Below, piece by piece: positions 61,299-64,000 of a stretch of DNA of 64,000 nt; positions within the stretch are counted from its first letter, which is position 1; every line of letters starts with the position of its first letter. Location of the stretch: contig NZ_FNPZ01000001.1 of assembly GCF_900107435.1 (NCBI RefSeq), forward strand, positions 220,960-284,959. Direction: 5' to 3'. Position numbers and translations under genes: made by a program. The notes beneath the pieces were generated by a model. The model was not told where the DNA came from. It did no database searches and saw only the letters and a program-made list of their open reading frames with translations. Source of the stretch: Herbiconiux ginsengi (GTDB lineage Bacteria; Actinomycetota; Actinomycetes; Actinomycetales; Microbacteriaceae).

Positions 61299-62168
61299 AT
61301 GTCCGCAGCGACCATCGAGGCCCCGAGCCGGCAGCCCCGCACGAGGGTGAAACGCCGCCGCAGTGGCGCGCCCATCCACGTCGCCCTCATCGCGATCGTG
61401 GCCGTGGGGCTGCTGCCCTACCTCTTCGTGCTCACCACCTCGGTGAAGACCAACGAGCAGTTCGCCACGAGCTACTGGGCCCCGTCCTTCCCCCTGCACT
61501 TCGAGAACTACGCCACGGCCTGGAACCAGATCGCCCCGTTCATGCTGGTCTCCGTGGTGGTCGCCGCCATCTCGATCGTCGGGATCGTCGCCCTCAGCCT
61601 GCTCTCGGGATACGTCTTCGCCCGATTCCAGTTCCCCGGCCGCCGGTTCTTCTTCACGCTGGTGATCGCGCTGCTGATGGTGCCGAGCATTGCGAGCCTC
61701 ATCCCGTTGTTCGTGATGATGCGCGACCTCGGCCTGCTGAACACGCTCTGGGTGCTCATCGTCCCGAGGATCGCCGGCGGCGCGGTGCTCGGCACCATCC
61801 TGATGAAGACGTTCATCGAGGGCATCCCGCAGGAGCTGTTCGACGCCGCACGGGTCGACGGCGCCGGCGCGGGCCGCCTGTTCCGCTCGATCATGCTGCC
61901 GCTGTCGCTGCCGGTCGTCGGCACCGTGTCGCTGCTCACCGTGATCGGCGTCTGGAACGACTTCTTCTGGCCGCTGCTCACGGTGACCGACAACGCCCTG
62001 AAGCCGGTGAGCGTCGGGCTGCTCTTCTTCCGCGGGCAGGCGGGCACCGACTACGGCGCGATGTTCGCGGGCTACATGATCGCGAGCCTGCCGCTGCTGC
62101 TGCTGTTCCTCTTTCTCTCCAAGTACTTCCTGGCCGGAATCCAGGGCGGGCTCCCGGGCTCGCACTGA
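61299..62168 (+). CDS. Sugar ABC transporter permease (MalG type)
   Basis: A 289-residue permease: VALIAIVAVGLLPYLFVLTT opens the first span and FDAARVDGAGAGRLFRSIML carries the EAA loop. MalG-type proteins end in a short cytoplasmic tail, here YFLAGIQGGLPGSH. The ATG follows the MalF-type stop by five bases. Confidence 0.94.
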   Translation: MSAATIEAPSRQPRTRVKRRRSGAPIHVALIAIVAVGLLPYLFVLTTSVKTNEQFATSYWAPSFPLHFENYATAWNQIAPFMLVSVVVAAISIVGIVALSLLSGYVFARFQFPGRRFFFTLVIALLMVPSIASLIPLFVMMRDLGLLNTLWVLIVPRIAGGAVLGTILMKTFIEGIPQELFDAARVDGAGAGRLFRSIMLPLSLPVVGTVSLLTVIGVWNDFFWPLLTVTDNALKPVSVGLLFFRGQAGTDYGAMFAGYMIASLPLLLLFLFLSKYFLAGIQGGLPGSH

Positions 62169-62218
62169 CCGCACCTCCGGCCGTTTCGTCACCAATCACA
62201 CAGAAGGGCAATACAAGG

Positions 62219-63652
62219 ATGTATAGCAAGCTCAAACCGATCATCGCGCTCGGGGTGGTCGCGACCACCGCCCTCGCACTCGCCGGATGCGCTCCCAGTG
62301 CGAGTTCGGACAAGACCGTCATCACGATCGCCGGCCCCAACCAGTGGAACACCGACGCGCAGAGCTTCGGACCGGCCTGGGAGGACCTCGTCGCCCGCTT
62401 CGAGGCGGCCGAGCCGAACATCGAGGTCAAGACGGTGGTGCTGCCGCTCACCGAGTTCTACCAGACGCTCTCGACGCAGCTCGCCGCCGGTACGGCCCCC
62501 GAGCTGATCTTCAACCAGGCCTCGCACAAGCCCGATCAGGTCGTGACGCTCGACGACTACTTCGACAAGCCGAACCCGTACATCGAGGGCAACGAGAAGT
62601 GGATCACCGCTTTCAATCCCGACTACATCGGCGGCGCCGCGAACGCGGGCCGCAATGCGGCGCAGCACTACGAGTTCGTGCCGTTCAACCTCTACCTCAG
62701 CGGCATCTACTACAACAAGGACGTGTTCACCGCCGCCGGCATCCACGAGCCGCCGGCCACGTACGGCGATCTCATCAAGGATTGCAAGGCGATCAGCGCG
62801 GCGGGCTACACGCCGCTGGCCTTCGACAACAGCTACCTCGCTCAGGCGAGCGTGGTGAAGCCCATCACCTCGATGCTGCTCACCAAGTACTTCGACGAGC
62901 TGAACTACTACGGGCCCGACGGCAAGCCCGGCACCTCGAAGCAGATCTCGGTGAAGGACTTCGCGAAGGGCGTGCTCACCGGGGAGTTCACCCCGCAGAA
63001 CACCCCCGAGATCGGTGAGGCGTTCACTCTCGCGAAGCAGGTCGTCGACGCGTGCGCCACGCCCAACTGGTCCGGCGTGGCCAGCACGGGGGCCGCCTTC
63101 ACCGGGGCGCAGGAGTTCCTGGCCGGAAAGGCCGCGATGTCCTTCGGAGCCAACTTCTCGGCGAACAGCCTCAACGAGGTCGACTGGAAGTACGGAACCC
63201 TCCCCTTCCCGACGATCACCAAGCAGGACAGCCCGCTCTCCACCGGCGAAGCGGCCCGCTCCGGTGCGAACACGGGCGGGACGAGCTACATGATCCCGGC
63301 CACCACCAAGGGCGACAAGCTCGACGCGGCCGTGAAGTTCCTGCAGTTCGCGTCCAGCCCGGTGGGCATCCAGCCGTGGCTCGACCAGACCGGCGGCATC
63401 CCGGCTCTGGCCGACGCCAAGCCGGCCCCCGGACTCGAGGGCCTGACCACGGGCGACTGGGCCCTCAACCCAACCGTTCCGCAACCGGCGCTGCTCCCCA
63501 AGGCGGTTCTCGGGCAGGCGATCTACACGGGCTACCTGACGGGCAACAAGTCGCTCGACGACCAGCTCACCGAGACCCTGTCGCAATGGACGACCAGCGC
63601 GAAGGAAGTCGCCGCCGACGGCAAGTGGACCGACGACTGGGCGCAGCAGTAG
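62219..63652 (+). CDS. Sugar-binding lipoprotein of the ABC importer
   Basis: A 477-residue extracytoplasmic solute-binding protein of family 1. Lipobox ALALAGC puts the lipid on Cys24. TVITIAGPNQWNTDAQSF starts the mature fold; YNKDVFTAAGIHEPPATYGD is the standard 'YYNKDLF..AG...PPKTWDE' block, and TGAQEFLAGKAAMSFGANF the typical 'F..GKAAM' block. It captures an unknown saccharide and hands it to the two permeases. Confidence 0.94.
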   Translation: MYSKLKPIIALGVVATTALALAGCAPSASSDKTVITIAGPNQWNTDAQSFGPAWEDLVARFEAAEPNIEVKTVVLPLTEFYQTLSTQLAAGTAPELIFNQASHKPDQVVTLDDYFDKPNPYIEGNEKWITAFNPDYIGGAANAGRNAAQHYEFVPFNLYLSGIYYNKDVFTAAGIHEPPATYGDLIKDCKAISAAGYTPLAFDNSYLAQASVVKPITSMLLTKYFDELNYYGPDGKPGTSKQISVKDFAKGVLTGEFTPQNTPEIGEAFTLAKQVVDACATPNWSGVASTGAAFTGAQEFLAGKAAMSFGANFSANSLNEVDWKYGTLPFPTITKQDSPLSTGEAARSGANTGGTSYMIPATTKGDKLDAAVKFLQFASSPVGIQPWLDQTGGIPALADAKPAPGLEGLTTGDWALNPTVPQPALLPKAVLGQAIYTGYLTGNKSLDDQLTETLSQWTTSAKEVAADGKWTDDWAQQ

Positions 63653-63666
63653 CACCCGAACCCACA

Positions 63667-63703
63667 GGATCTGGCCCGCGATCGCGCATCGCGGGCCAGA
63701 TCC
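63667..63703. other. Perfect 16-bp stem-loop between binding protein and oxidoreductase genes
   Basis: Arms 63667-63682 and 63688-63703 are exact reverse complements around a five-base loop. No T-run follows, and the next ribosome site (GAGGAGG) starts a few bases later. It may protect the binding-protein mRNA from 3' decay or reduce read-through. Confidence 0.7.
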
Positions 63704-63718
63704 GCATGAGGAGGCATC

Positions 63719-64000
63719 ATGATTCGAGTTGGTCTGGTCGGCTGCGGCTGGTGGGCCGCGCACGCCCACGTGCCTGCCATCGAAGCGCATCCGGATGCGG
63801 CGCTCGTCGCGGCGAGCGACCCCGACCCGGCGCGCCTCGCCGCGATGACGGCGGGGGCTCCGGGGGCGCGGAGCTTCTCGACGGTCGAGGAGATGCTGGC
63901 GGTGAGCGACCTCGACGTGCTCGTGGTCGCGTCGCCCGCCGCTTTCCACGCCGGGGCCGCACGGGCCGGCCTCCTGAGCGAGGTCAGCGTGCTCGTGGAG
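63719..64000 (+). CDS. Gfo/Idh/MocA family oxidoreductase, 5' part only
   Basis: The frame is cut by the right edge after 94 codons. It opens MIRVGLVGCGWWAAHAHVPA, with the Rossmann GxGxxG-like GCGWWA, then VAASDPDPARLAAM and DVLVVASPAAFHAGAARAGL. These are NAD(P)-dependent sugar or inositol dehydrogenases. It follows the importer genes and would act on the imported sugar. GAGGAGG five bases before the ATG. Confidence 0.9.
   Translation, partial: MIRVGLVGCGWWAAHAHVPAIEAHPDAALVAASDPDPARLAAMTAGAPGARSFSTVEEMLAVSDLDVLVVASPAAFHAGAARAGLLSEVSVLVE

Overview
The window looks like chromosomal DNA of a high-GC actinobacterium, most likely a Micrococcales member close to Microbacteriaceae. This rests on the codon bias, the actinobacterial style of the RpoB, RpoC and ribosomal protein sequences, the many leaderless-looking promoters, and accessory families such as a Nei2/Lhr pair, DUF4916 and an MT0933-type small protein. 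No rRNA, tRNA, CRISPR array, insertion sequence or prophage was seen.

Region 1 (1-25,540, minus strand) is the core information-processing block. In transcription order it holds rpoB-rpoC, a proline-rich membrane protein, the str operon (rpsL-rpsG-fusA-tuf), an accessory insert (MT0933-like small protein, topoisomerase IB, fructosamine kinase-like protein), then the fused S10/spc operon (rpsJ-rplC-rplD-rplW-rplB-rpsS-rplV-rpsC-rplP-rpmC-rpsQ-rplN-rplX-rplE-rpsH-rplF-rplR-rpsE-rpmD-rplO). rplO runs off the left edge. Clear sigma-A-type promoters lie upstream of rpoB, rpsL and rpsJ. The gene for S14 is absent from its usual place between rplE and rpsH.

Region 2 (25,540-55,860) is a mosaic of small housekeeping and stress transcription units: an SpeE-like protein, a lipoprotein sugar dehydrogenase-like propeller, TPR and SprT proteins, a secreted Vgb-like propeller, a DEAD-box helicase, Lhr coupled to Nei2, an esterase-like hydrolase with a YbaK deacylase, thyA-folA, a two-component system followed by a FtsX-type ABC exporter, msrB-msrA, a Mug-type glycosylase, a membrane-anchored sulfite-oxidase-family molybdoenzyme and a Tat-exported protein of unknown function. 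Several starts sit 6-7 bases after a TANNNT hexamer, which suggests leaderless mRNAs. A ~100 bp intergenic repeat occurs at 17.7 kb and again, inverted, at 34.3 kb, with a diverged copy at 34.1 kb.

Region 3 (55,870-64,000) is a carbohydrate-use locus. A Tat-exported 1067-residue protein with a GH99/WbsX-like catalytic domain and an IclR regulator lie on the minus strand. Divergent from them is an ABC sugar importer (two permeases, one lipoprotein binding protein), followed by the start of a Gfo/Idh/MocA oxidoreductase. Shared inverted repeats of the form GTTC-N8-GAAC sit next to both outward-facing units and are good candidates for IclR operators. The simplest reading is that the secreted enzyme trims a glycan, the importer takes up the product, and IclR controls both arms.
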